Origin: Lithodes maja
Lineage: Eukaryota > Arthropoda > Malacostraca > Decapoda > Lithodidae
Reading direction: 5' to 3'
DNA length: 64,000 nt
NCBI GenBank assembly: GCA_037953745.1
Contig: JBAKBP010013197.1
Coordinates: 1-64,000 of the forward strand
In this document: one piece after another, positions 31,545 through 41,730 of the stretch
Numbering within the stretch: position 1 is the stretch's first letter
How the letters are laid out: every line of letters starts with the position of its first letter
Made by a program: the position numbers and the translations under genes
The notes under the pieces: model-generated
Told to the model about the DNA's origin: nothing
Database searches by the model: none
Seen by the model: the letters and a program-made list of their open reading frames with translations, nothing else

Positions 31545-31700
31545 TGGTAAGGGGAGGTGTGGTAGAGTGGTCTTGCCAGTGGTCTGGTAATCCAATGGAC
31601 CCAGGTTCAAATCCCGATATATCAATGGAAAGATATTATTGGGTTGGAATTTGTGCTGTAACTAGCATCAGTGCATTACCACAAAGCCCACCGAAACGCC
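31545..31700 (+). mobile_element. tRNA-like SINE candidate
   Basis: A-box-like TGGTAGAGTGG at 31,560-31,570 and a perfect-looking B box GGTTCAAATCC at 31,614-31,624, 54 bp apart. The arms of a cloverleaf pair poorly, so this is more likely the head of a tRNA-derived SINE than a tRNA gene. The 3' limit is uncertain. Confidence 0.45.
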
Positions 31701-31725
31701 AAATAAATACCCTCATTGTTCCCCG

Positions 31726-31785
31726 ATTATACAGCATGTATGAATATTATACAGCATGTATGAATATTATACAGCATGTATGAAT
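31726..31785. repeat. 20-bp tandem repeat x 3
   Basis: Three perfect copies of ATTATACAGCATGTATGAAT. Confidence 0.95.
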
Positions 31786-32270
31786 ATTTCCATATTCAAG
31801 CTAGAGGGAGGCAATACCTAGTGAGTTCATTGCTCAATGGGTGGCGTTCTGAGAGTGAGGGTCCGAGACTAGGAGATGAGACAGTGAAGCACTGGAGCGA
31901 GGCTGCCTTAGAGATGGGGCTGCTTCAAGCCGTGAGTTAGCAACTAAGCTCCATGCATCCTGAGAAAGGCAAGATGGCAGGGACTGGTTGTAGCTAAAAA
32001 GTGCTTCACATGTCTCACTCCCTAGACTGGAACGAGACCTCATGGGCTTCACCGTTCATAACTTCATAACGGTTGAATGTATGTACAGGCTCTCAGCTTA
32101 TGCCCGAGAGGGAGTAGTTGCAATATAGAACACAAACAAACTTGCCAATAATTATTAACCTACCAACTTTCTGTTTTTAATTAATCAAAAATATTCTATA
32201 GAGACATTCATTGGATGCGATTATTTATTTTCTTGGTTGATATGCATCGTTTATATTATTGGCTTAATCA
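31786..32270. other. Unassigned DNA
   Basis: A G/A-rich block at about 31,850-32,045 has an open minus-strand frame (31,834-32,052) without a known motif. Confidence 0.35.
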
Positions 32271-32274
32271 ATCC

Positions 32275-32580
32275 ATCTATCTATCTATATACATACTCAG
32301 GCCCAATCCCCACTTGTCCTATTTATATTTTTTATTTGCTATTTAAATATATTTTATTATTATTGTTTTATTTCTTGGCCGTCTCAAGATAGAGCAAGAA
32401 AAGGGAAAAGACAAAACACAACGAACAAACACAGACAAAACACAAACTCACATACATCTAGGTCACCCAGGAGAAGACCCAGAGACCAGGGTCACCAAGG
32501 TCGCTTCAGCACTCCCCCGGCCCCTGACCACACGGAGAGGTTCCGATCTCGGCAGGCAGACATGCAGCGGAGCCGAAGCC
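32275..32580 (-). mobile_element. (GATA)n-tailed dispersed repeat, copy 1
   Basis: On the minus strand the element ends in GGGGATTGGGCCTGAG followed by (GATA)n. The shared body has TCTTGAGACGG or TCTTGAGTCGG, a TTGCTC(T) block and TTTTCCC. Copies with the same 3' end lie at 47,188-47,340 (minus) and 61,615-61,760 (plus, mirrored). This copy extends farther 5' with a GC-rich part. A SINE or LINE 3' end is likely; the (GATA)n tail is the same type as on the RTE-like elements in this window. Confidence 0.6.
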
Positions 32581-33313
32581 ACAAGCCTGCCCGCTTAATG
32601 CTTTACCATAATATTATAATGTGTATAATTATATGATCTAGTAACTGATACCAGTATCGATGGAAATAACATCGCTATGGTAAGCAATTGTAGCTCCAAA
32701 GTTTGCAAGTCTTGTTTTGAAATAATATTACTAGGACTAGTTTATTATTATAGGTCTCGTGATTTGTAGTTCCAAGTAACTTGAAATCACTCATATATAG
32801 TTAAAGATAAAATAAATATCCTCTATAGCACCATTTTGAGAATAACAAGTGATCGTGTGAATTCTTTGTTATTATGAAAACATTTGTGTTTGTCATAGAT
32901 GTCTTCATCACGTAAAAACTCAGAGATAAAGCGTGCAAGGTATGCTGTACAAAAATGTTCCTTCATACCTTTACTCAGAGTGAGAAAAAAAAGTTACAAC
33001 TATTGACAAGTTTTAACTCCTGACCAGCTGTAGCCTCCCTCTTCTCCTTTCTGCCTTCACAGATGTTGTATTTAGCTGTCCAGGGATTCAAGTTTTCAAT
33101 AACCTTGGCTTTGAATTTTCCACGAAATATGTCGGAAAGGAAATTGTTGCTTGAATGGAACCTGACAACATTGGTTTATGGAAGCGTCATACTAGAGTGA
33201 AGTGGCAACGAGGCGAAGTGGGAGAGGACAACTGAGAATAAAGTGGCCAGACGAAATTAGAGAGAACAGGGGAGAAGGTTGGGACGGTAAATAAAGGGTC
33301 TGAATATAAATAC
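32581..33313. other. Unassigned DNA
   Basis: No gene or element recognised. Confidence 0.4.
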
Positions 33314-33414
33314 CATGTGAGGAGCAGCACTTTATTGATAATGTTTCGCATATAGCTTCATCTGGTCTGACGAAGCTATATGCTAAACGTTGTTAATAAA
33401 GTTCTCCTCACATG
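33314..33414. repeat. Inverted repeat (hairpin), about 48-bp arms
   Basis: The left arm CATGTGAGGAG...CACTTTATT...TTTCGCATATAGCTTCATC is followed after a few bases by its imperfect reverse complement, GACGAAGCTATATGC...AATAAAG...CTCCTCACATG. A single copy of the same motif lies in each arm of the large inverted repeat (45,507-45,557 and 63,412-63,464). It may be two facing ends of a Penelope-like element. Confidence 0.75.
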
Positions 33415-34338
33415 TTTATATTAATTGTTTCTACTTTTCTAAGTTTATTTGTATCAATAGTCTGTGGAGTTGAGGCACACATTTATAGAAGCAGTTTAAC
33501 TATATTATGCAAGTTGCCCTCGACAGGCCTCAACCTATCCGCGGCGAGACTCCGACTCGTTTGAGGGGCGAAGCTATTGCATTAATTTCTGACGAAAATC
33601 GTCATTATCCGATAAATATCGTTATTACTTATATGTGCCTATTTTATGTTTAATATGAAGATAGTTACATGTTACAACAATAAAACAAGAGGGAATAGTA
33701 TTTGGGGCGTGACAAAAACACTAAAGGCTGCGTCCCATACAGTACGTAAAGACCCGACAAGAGCCGATCTTTTCAAAATATTTGAATTTTTGAAAAATCG
33801 TGCATGATCGAGCAACATCGTGTTAATAAATCGGCTCTACTCGAGTTCATCTGGAACTGGACGGGGTGCCCGCCGACAGGTCCGTGAAGTCGGCCAATAA
33901 TTAGTGTATGCACTATTTTTCAGCCGACTGTTTTTGATGGTCGGGGAAAAAAACCGTTAAATTTTGGACGTGCTGCTGACGTATGTCGATCGGTTTTCGG
34001 ACGTGCAGCAATCGTTTTTGACGTACAAAAATCGGGAATTAATCGGGCAAAATGTTCGAACCAGACTATAGTAAGCTCGACACGACCATGACATGACAAA
34101 CGCCCGACTAAAAACAGACAACCAATCCGATCCTTTCGATAACGATATCGTTACTTCGTTGTATCGTTATTTATCGAAGATATGGATATTTATCATATTT
34201 TAAATAAAAAATCTTAAATGCAGCAATGCTATCATTATTTTATTAGAAAAAAAAACACCTGCCATTACGAGGGTTCGGTTCCTTTTAGTTTACCTATTTA
34301 TAGACTATTCTGCGGATTTCTGCCTGTTTGGCAATTAA

Positions 34339-34994
34339 CCGCTGAGTGCCAGCCAATTTTGACGGTGTGCTTCTGCCAGTGCCAGAGTTTTTTTTTTTTT
34401 TTTTTTTTTTGGCTAAATCTATCAAGTTGGGAGAGAAAGGAAGGATAATGGTAAAAAAAAAACACTCCCCTCGCCAGAAATCAGGTCCCCGATGGTCCCG
34501 AAAGTAGCTGAAAAGACACTATAGACTACAGAGACTTTTATGGTATCGGAATGTATGGGTGGGAGGGTGGTTTTGGGGTTGGTGGGGGGAAGGTAGAAGG
34601 GTAATTGACTTGTGTTATGAAGCCGATTGGTGAGGTAGTTTCGCCACCACGGATTTTCCTTGTTTTCCTTTTCTTCGTACGGATACGCTAGAAGTGGGTG
34701 GTGGGAGGCGGTTGGGGGTGTGGTGGGGAGAAGGCAGAAGGGTTAGGGACTTGTCACACAAATATGGAACCGATTGGTGCAGTCGTTTCGCCGCCACAGA
34801 TTTTCCATTTTTTTCCTTCTGACGGAACCGACAGTCAGCGAGTGGGTGGGAGGAGGGATTTGGGATTTTTGTGGTGGGTAGCCTGAAGGGTAAGGTACAT
34901 GTAGTAAAAATATGAAAGTCATAGGTGCAGTCGTTTCGCTGCTACGATTTTTTTTCGGCGAGGACGTATATATGCCTCCCTGGCACTCAGCGGG
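34339..34994. mobile_element. TTAA-flanked MITE nested in a TIR element, 656 bp
   Basis: TTAA flanks at 34,335-34,338 and 34,995-34,998. The left end begins CCGCTGAGTGCCAGCC and the right end on the minus strand begins CCCGCTGAGTGCCAGGG, good inverted repeats with one base offset. A poly(T) run lies at 34,388-34,410. Three diverged internal repeats carry a G-rich block, a GAAGG(C/T)AGAAGGGT-like block and a GTCGTTTCGCCGCCAC-like block. Confidence 0.8.
34549..34960. repeat. Diverged tandem repeat x 3 inside the MITE
   Basis: Three copies of roughly 140-150 bp: a GTGGGNGG G-rich start, AAGGGTNANGNACTTG, CCGATTGGTG and GTCGTTTCGCC followed by ATTTTCC, at about 34,552, 34,695 and 34,838. Units are about 75% alike by eye. 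Confidence 0.6.
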
Positions 34995-35689
34995 TTAATT
35001 AACGATTGATTATCGCTATTTTGGAACAAAAAGTATGACGTTACCGTTAGTTAATTCGTTAAAGCTGGAAACAAATTTATCCGATAAACGTTAACCCGAA
35101 ATCGTTAACGCGTTACATTATCGCGTTACTTTATCGCGTTAGTGCCCACCTATGGGTAGACTGTGTGGGGGTCTACGGCCCCCGACCTTTATATAGGGTT
35201 GGGTACTTGGTCGTGCTTCTGTCGTAGGAGTCGACCCTGTCGGATGACACAGGTATGTATCGTGCGACACACTTGCGCAGCACATATGCTGCTCGTCTGG
35301 CAAACGACTAACATCCTATCAACATCCAACTTAGCGTACTGTGAACGTGTTGCGCGAACGTGTGTGTCGTACTGACATCTTAATAGGGTCACGAGTTAAC
35401 GTGTGGCAGACGTAAATGTGTCGTGAGTGACGTGTGAGTGACGTGTGAGTGACGTGTGAGTGACGTGCGACTGTCCTTGTCTGGCGAGCCTCGTGTCAAA
35501 CGTGTCGATTCGGCAAAAAGTTGTTAAATCGGCTAACATCGGCCGTTGTCGTGTCTTGACGTACTGTATGGGACGCGGCTTAAAGAGTGCCGAGCGGTTC
35601 ATTCATGGAGTTGACAGAGAGCGAAGCTGCACACTCCCTTCACGAGCTCTAGAGTGAGACTGGAGGTAGTGCAGGCTAGCCTCTTTTTC

Positions 35690-35845
35690 TCTCCTCCCTC
35701 CACACCCCTCCCTTTACACCTTGAAACTGGGTAGGGAGTTTTGGCGCCATAAGTAAACCAATAATCACAGGAATAAGAGAAGAATAGGTGATAATTGAGG
35801 GAGGGGGGGGAGGGGGAATTTGGACACATGTGGAGGAGTAATACG
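35690..35845 (-). repeat. Dispersed repeat, copy 2
   Basis: Reverse-complement homologue of 2248-2400, with the same order of blocks (C/G run, AATTATCACCTATT, GGCGCCA, CAAGGTGT). It lies directly beside the 3' end of the RTE-like element. Confidence 0.5.
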
Positions 35846-35937
35846 ATGTCTATCTATCTATCTATTGCCTGACGCCGTGATCCCCGAAGGGGTGGACATG
35901 AACGAACTGCCACCCATTCACCTCGATCTGTCCCCGG

Positions 35938-37761
35938 TCAGTCGACGCCCCTCCCCCCAACCAGCACCGCTTCGTTCATATACTTCCTCACTCCATCCTT
36001 CCACCTCTCATTCGGTCTACCTCTCCCTCTCTGTCCCTCCACCTCGCTCTCGTACACCCTCTTAGTCATTCTCTCGCTTTCCATACGTTCCATATGGCCG
36101 AACCATCTCAAGTTGTTCCTTTTCACACTTTCCAGCACATCTACCACACCTCCTTCTTACTTCCTCATTAGTCTGTCTATCCCTCCATGTAACTCCGCAC
36201 GCACTTCTTAGGTAATTTATTTCCACTGCTCTCACGCTTGGTCTGAGTCTCTCAACCAACGTCCATGCTTCGCTTCCATAAGTCAGTGTCGGGATTACCA
36301 CACTGCCATGCAAGGACTTCTTCACTTCCATACTGACCACTTTCTTGTTACTGCTTTCGGCATTCCTACAACCCTCTTCCCCTGTTGTACCCTCTCCCGC
36401 ACTTCTTCATCCATAGTCCCATCTTTACTCAACATACTGCCCAGATACTTGAGTTGATGATCTCCATAGCCTGACCGTTCAGCTTCACCTCACACTCTGT
36501 GACTTCACCCCTTTCGAAGACCATAACCTTGCTCTTCCCCGCATTTACCTTCAAATTCCGTTTTCGCACACTGTTCCAACTCATTTACCAGACCCTGCAA
36601 CTCCCATTCATTATCACTCATCAGAACTGTATCATCCGCAAACAGCAGTATAGGTAACTTCCACTCAATTCCCTCCCTTTTCAGCGATACACCAACATCC
36701 ACTGCTCTTGATAGTATTTCTTTCATAACTCCATCCATATATACAGTAAACAACCACAGGGACATCACACACCCCTGTTTCAAACCAACATTCAGGTAAA
36801 AAAACTCGCGCTGCTCACTCTCCACACGTACTGCCGCCTTTGCACCCTCATACATGCTCTTCACTGCTTTCATCAACTTGCCATCTACTCCGTATATTCT
36901 AAGTACTTTCCACAAACCTTCTCTATCCACTCTATCATAGGCCTTCTCCAAATCCATAAAGGCAACATACACCTTTTGTTTCTTCTCCAGATATTTCTCC
37001 ACAACACAATTCAGGTAAAAATCTGATCTGCACATCCTCTTCCCTTCCTAAAACCTCCCTGCTCGTCGCCTATCTATATCTCCGTTCTCACTCTCACTCT
37101 CTCAATCACTACCCTACTGTATACCTTCCCTACTATGCTTAGAAGACATATTCCTCGGTGGTTACCACACACTCCTCTTTCCCCTTTGCCCTTATATAGG
37201 GGGACTATTATGCCAGTCTTCCAGTCATCGGGTGCACTCCCCTTCTCCCATGCTAGTTTGCACATTTTCCATACCCATTCGATCACTATCTCACCAACAT
37301 ACCTCAACATTTCCCCACACACTCCATCTGTTCCTGGTGCTTTCCCCAACTTCACTCTTTTCATGACTTCCCACACTTCTGATCCCCACCTCCTCCTCCA
37401 CTACTTCTCTTCTTCTCCCTCCCATACCATATCCAGCTATGTTTGCTGGCTCTTCATTCCTTAAATTTAGCAACTCATTGAAGTACTCCCTCCATCTTTC
37501 GACTCTCTCCTGCTTCTCGGCTAGCATTCGCCCATTCTTATCTTTCACACCCTTACTGTTTCCCTTGCTACCTTCCCTAACTTTCTTAACTTCTTTCCAG
37601 AACAGTTTCTTACTCTCCCTCCATTTTACACTCAGATTCCTCCCAAATTCCTCATTTACTCTTCTCTTACTTTCCTTCACTAGTCTCTTCACCACCCTCT
37701 TACTCTCCACGTACCTCGCTCGTTTCTGTCTCTCGAAATCTTCATTCCCTCTACTACCCAA
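35938..37761 (-). pseudogene. RTE-like reverse transcriptase and C-terminal domain (broken)
   Basis: Reading the minus strand from 37,761: GRMLAEKQERVERWREYFNE (pre-RT), then frame change to KLGKAPGTDGVCGEMLR, WKTGIIVPLYKGKGER and NHRGICLLSIVGK, then 37,035-36,505 with VAFMDLEKAYDRVDR (first catalytic Asp), VGLKQGCVMSLWLF and LPILLFADDTVLM (catalytic FADD). A further frame change leads to IPTLTYGSEAWTLVERLR, YLRSACGVTWRDRQTNEEV and NNLRWFGHMERM, the typical RTE C-terminal blocks. At least four frameshifts or stops; inactive. Confidence 0.85.
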
Positions 37762-37894
37762 CCACTCTCTATATGCTTTCTTCTTTTATTCCACAGCTAT
37801 TCTTACCTCTTCTGTCCACCATGCTGTACCTTTCACTCCCCTCCCTCTTCTCCTCACTCCACACACTTCCTCACATGCTGCACAGATCTCATCC

Positions 37895-38587
37895 TTAAAC
37901 ACCTTGCTCATCTCCTCCACTTCCTCCATAACTTCCAGGTCGAACCCACCTAGTCGTCTTTCCACTGCTCTCCTGTACTCCTCCCTGACTTCCTCCTCCT
38001 ATAACCTCTCCACCCTCCTCTCGCCTCCCTCCAGCTCTCCTCACCCACTTCTTTTGTATCCTAACCTTAGCTACCACTACATAATGATCAGACAGACCCC
38101 CTCCAATACCCCAATACACCCTAGCATCCATCACAAATTTCCTCATTCGGTCATCCACACATACATAATCAATCAATGACTTTCGTTCCACCACTGTCTC
38201 ATCCTCCATCATCCACATCCATTTCCACGTGTACCTGTGGATCATTCTGTGTCGGAAGAAGGTGTTGGCTATCCACAGCCTCCTCCCCACACATACGTCC
38301 ACAAGTGCACTACCATTCCCATTCACCCCTGATGGTACCCCCCACCCTCCCACCACTCCCTCAACTTTCCTATCACCCAGCTTACCATTCATATCCCCAA
38401 TCAGAAATTTTCTTTCATTCTTGTCAAACTTCTCCAGGCACGCCTCCACATTCATCCAGAACTCCTCTTTCTTTCTTTCAAGTTTATCCTCGGTCGGGGC
38501 ATACACACACACAATCACCCACGTTTGTATTCCTACTTTCATTCTCACCCACACAATCCTTGAACCCACAGACCCATATTCCTTCAT
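37895..38587 (-). pseudogene. RTE-like apurinic/EEP endonuclease domain
   Basis: Open minus-strand frame with VIVCVYAPTEDKLERKKEEF, FLIGDMNGKLGD (GD-x-N motif), SALVDVCVGRRLWIANTFF, SLIDYVCVDDR and GGLSDHYVVVAKVR (SDH motif with the catalytic Asp-His). The N-terminal part of the endonuclease (the catalytic-Glu strand) lies upstream near 38,600-38,760 in a different frame, so the 5' end of the ORF is broken. In an active element this domain nicks target DNA to prime reverse transcription. Confidence 0.8.
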
Positions 38588-39010
38588 ATTTGCTACTTAC
38601 AAACAAACACGCACCTTTTCTCGCTGTTCCTTCACTCACTACAGCACTCACACCCATTCCACACTCCCACTCTCTCACATCTTAACCTTTCCATTTGGTC
38701 TCTGTCATTCCACATATATCCAGCCTGGCATTCACTAGCACTTCCAGAACCTCTCTCTCTTTTGTGCCATCATTCATGCCACTAACATTCCATGTAGCCA
38801 TTCTCTGAATGTCCGAAGGAATGTCCTTAGTCGGTCGTGGTTCGTCAACATAGGTTCCGTCCGCATCCGAGGCTGTTCGTTCGTTTTTCTTTGCTTAGGT
38901 ATTTTTTCCGGGTGGGGGTTGCAAGCTCACCGGCCCAACCTCTTTAGTCGCCTCTTACGACACGCAGAAGGCACGTGGGGCATATTCTATTCCCTTACCC
39001 CCAGGGGATA

Positions 39011-39472
39011 TGGAGAGGGATTATCTCACATATTTACACATTCCTTTGTTTTGAGTGACAGTGGGATGTTTGGAAAGGCTTTTTATAGGCCATGGCTCAT
39101 ATGAGGACGCTCGCCCTCCTAGGGTTCAGACTCAAATGAGGACGCTCGCCGTTTATAGGTTAAAGTAAAAGAGTTGATTATATTAGTCAATCACCAGAAG
39201 AATACCTTGATTCAATCTTGTGTTCCAAAACAAAAATGGTAGATGCATATCAATGTTTATTGATTGTTATGTACATGTTAGACTAATGCACGTAAAATAA
39301 TTATTAGTCATTGTGTGTATTGTTGCTGTTTCAATGGAGCATATAATATTAACAGCATACAAAGCAAACATAAACAACGAATGTATTGCCACCATTGTCC
39401 GAGCTACAACATTAAAGTCTTAACCAAAACAACCTACATCCTCCTTTATTATAACTAAGGATACACAATTTG
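39011..39472. other. Unassigned DNA
   Basis: Two copies of a short GAGGACGCTCGCC motif lie at 39,102-39,150. Otherwise no feature. Confidence 0.4.
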
Positions 39473-39476
39473 TAAC

Positions 39477-39694
39477 CCCTTCAGTTTACGGTGACGCTAA
39501 ATATGCTGTACTCTGTCTAACATTAGATAATGTTTTTCAGTTTAGGAAGGACTTTTAGGTGTCGATTAGGGAACGGTTCTTTATACACTAATTTATTCAA
39601 CCATCAATTATTTACTACCACAGATCCCTGCCAAATCCAGCAAAGTCCTATAATTATATACCGGTACATAAATGCGTCATGACACTGAAAGGAA
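39477..39694. mobile_element. Eroded MITE related to the TTAA group
   Basis: The left end CCCCTTCAGTTTACGGTGAC and the right end (minus strand) CCTTTCAGTGTCATGACGCA are imperfect inverted repeats and match the ends of the MITE at 27,926-28,130. Flanks read GTAA and AATAA rather than TTAA, so the duplication has decayed or the limits are off by a few bases. Confidence 0.45.
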
Positions 39695-39854
39695 TAATTT
39701 CAGGCTTTTCGTAATCATTGAATAAATACAAATGACCTTCTTCCATTGAAAATAAACACAAGGAACAAGCGAAAAAAAAAACAGTTGTAGTGTTATAACA
39801 CTGACCCATAATAATTGTTGTTGTTTACATTATAAACATAATATATCAACCCTG

Positions 39855-40010
39855 ATTATCTACCACAGTTCATGACATATATTATCTACCACAGTTCATG
39901 ACATATATTATCTACCACAGTTCATGACATATATTATCTACCACAGTTCATGACATATATTATCTACCACAGTTCATGACATATATTATCTACCACAGTT
40001 CATGACATAT
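39855..40010. repeat. 26-bp tandem repeat x 6
   Basis: Six perfect copies of a unit beginning ATTATCTACCACAGTTCATG and ending ACATAT. Confidence 0.95.
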
Positions 40011-40740
40011 ATTTGTACAGCCTTAACCAAACATACCCAGAACAGTACTAGAGTCATCAGTACTCATATTTGTAAGGTAGAATCACACGAACCATTCTTC
40101 GATTATTGATTTATGTAGTTATTATGGTTTTTAATATTTGAATATATATCTGGATCACATTGAAACCACTGTAGGGTGTTATAAATAGTTTACGAAGGTT
40201 AGTCTAGTAGCTAATACCTCTGTAAAATATCGCAAGACATTGTTCTATAATCGATAACAAACTGACAAATAAAGTCAAGGAGGTAGATAATTTCAGCCTT
40301 AACTAAACATGACCTATACCTTCGCCTATACAGTCCAATGGTCAGCAGTCCATACATTATATCGGTTTGATAAATTATGATTTGTTTAACTTTTCCTGTA
40401 CCTATCTTTGTCATATAATATTTGTTGGAGTCGTTGAGTGCAGAACTTTGGCAGTTCAGTGTGAAATCATATAGGCACTGTATCGATAATATATTTTGAA
40501 AATTCAAGTTGTGCAGCTTTTCATTTCAAGTTTTATAAGATCAAAACCACTTAGGGCAGGCTAACAATATTCTCCCTTTTAGTCTACAATAGGCCAACAT
40601 ACTAATCTCAATGCAAAAGCAACCCAAATGTTGCAAACAAGGAGGTTGGTTAAATATTGGTTGTGATTCAATAAAGGCTTAACCGAACACATCCTATATT
40701 TCTGAGTGTGGTCAATAATCTACACATATTAAGTTATCGG
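40011..40740. other. Unassigned DNA
   Basis: No gene seen. The minus-strand frame at 40,211-40,507 has no known motif. Confidence 0.4.
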
Positions 40741-40742
40741 AA

Positions 40743-41690
40743 TCTCCCCGCGGAGAAGGTCTATGACAGAGTGGATAGAGAAGGTAAGTGGAAAGTACTT
40801 AGAATATACGGGGTATATGGCAATTTGCTGAAAGCAGTGAAGAACATGTATGAGGGTGCAAAGGCGGCAGTACATGTGGAGAATGAGCAGAGCGAGTTCT
40901 TTGACCTGAATGTTGGGTTGAAACAGGGGTGTGTGATGTCCCTGTGGTTGTTTAAAAACGGAAACTGAAGGTAAATTCGGGGAAGAGCAAGGGTATGGTT
41001 TTCGAAATGGGTGAAGCCACAGAGTGTGAGGTGAAGTTGAACGGTCAGGCTATGGAGATTGTCAGCTCATTTAAGTATCTGGGCAGTGTGTTGAGTAAAG
41101 ATGGGACTATGGATGAAAAAGTGTGGGAGAGGGTGCAACCGGGGAAGAGGGTTGTAGGAACGCTGAAAGCAGTAACAAGAAATAGTGGTCAGTATGGAAG
41201 TGAAGAAGTCCTTGCATGACAGTGTGGTAATCCCGACACTGACTCACGGAAGCGAAGCTTGGACATTTGAGAAGAGACTCAAACCAAGAGTGAGAGGGGT
41301 GGAAATGAGTTACTTGAGAAGTGCGTGCGGAGTTACATGGAGAGATAGACAGACGAATGAGGAAGTAAGAAGGAGGTGTGGTGTGGAGGTAGATGTGCTG
41401 GAAATTGTGAAAAGGAACAATTTGAGATGGTTCGGCCATATGGAACGTATGGGAAGTGAGAGAAAGACTAAGAAGGTGTACGAGAGTGAGGTGGAAGGGC
41501 AGAGAGGGAGAAGTAGACCGAAGGAGAGGTGGAAGGATGGAGTTAGGAAATATATGGAAGAAGGCGGTGCTGGTTGGGAGGAGGGGCGTCGACTGACTGG
41601 GAACAGAGGTGCAGGGGGGCAGTTAGTTCGTGGCCACCCCTTCAGGGATCGCGGCATCAGGCAATAGATAGATAGATAGATATCCCCCAC
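40743..41690 (+). mobile_element. RTE-like LINE, second copy, 5'-truncated with internal deletion
   Basis: Plus-strand relative of the 35.9-39.0 kb element, starting inside RT at KVYDRVDREGKWKVLRIYG and ending with GGCATCAGGCAATAGATAGA and (GATA)n. After GCVMSLWLF the sequence jumps to KNGN, removing the segment with the FADD box (about 220 bp compared with the other copy). Confidence 0.85.
40750..41667 (+). pseudogene. RTE-like RT and C-terminal fragment (deleted and frameshifted)
   Basis: Pieces: VYDRVDREGKWKVLRIYG to GLKQGCVMSLWLF; then SSFKYLGSVLSKDGTMDEKV; then, after a frameshift near 41,200, VVIPTLTHGSEAWTFEKRL, YLRSACGVTWRDRQTNEEV and NNLRWFGHMERMG, and GRSRPKERWKDGVRKYM. The catalytic FADD motif is deleted, so this copy is inactive. 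It extends slightly past the C-terminus seen in the other copy. Confidence 0.8.
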
Positions 41691-41699
41691 CTCTTCAAG

Positions 41700-41730
<31 letters not shown>

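Larger units (their letters stand above)
33726..35580. mobile_element. TIR transposon, 1.86 kb, no transposase seen
   Basis: The left end GGCTGCGTCCCATACAGTAC recurs inverted at the right end as GTACTGTATGGGACGCGGCT, and the match continues for about 33 bp through GTAAAGAC or GTCAAGAC. TAAA flanks both ends (33,722-33,725 and 35,581-35,584). The inside has no coding sign and contains a nested TTAA MITE (34,339-34,994) and short GTGAGTGACGT direct repeats near 35,425-35,468. The end style is compatible with PIF/Harbinger-type elements but the superfamily is not proven. Confidence 0.75.
35858..39010 (-). mobile_element. RTE-like LINE, near full length, decayed
   Basis: A 3.15-kb LINE on the minus strand with a 5' region containing CTGCGTGTCGTAAGAGGCGA (common in arthropod RTE-type elements), then endonuclease, reverse transcriptase and C-terminal blocks, and a 3' end GGCGTCAGGCAATAGATAGA with a short (GATA)n tail. 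The length matches RTE-clade elements (about 3.2 kb). The reading frame is broken at several points. A shorter relative with the same 3' end lies at 40,743-41,690. Confidence 0.85.

Noticed and set aside
37439..38738. Plus-strand frames of 246 and 169 codons
   Set aside because: Shadows of the RTE-like endonuclease and RT on the minus strand; Ser/Thr/Pro-rich because the coding strand is purine-rich.
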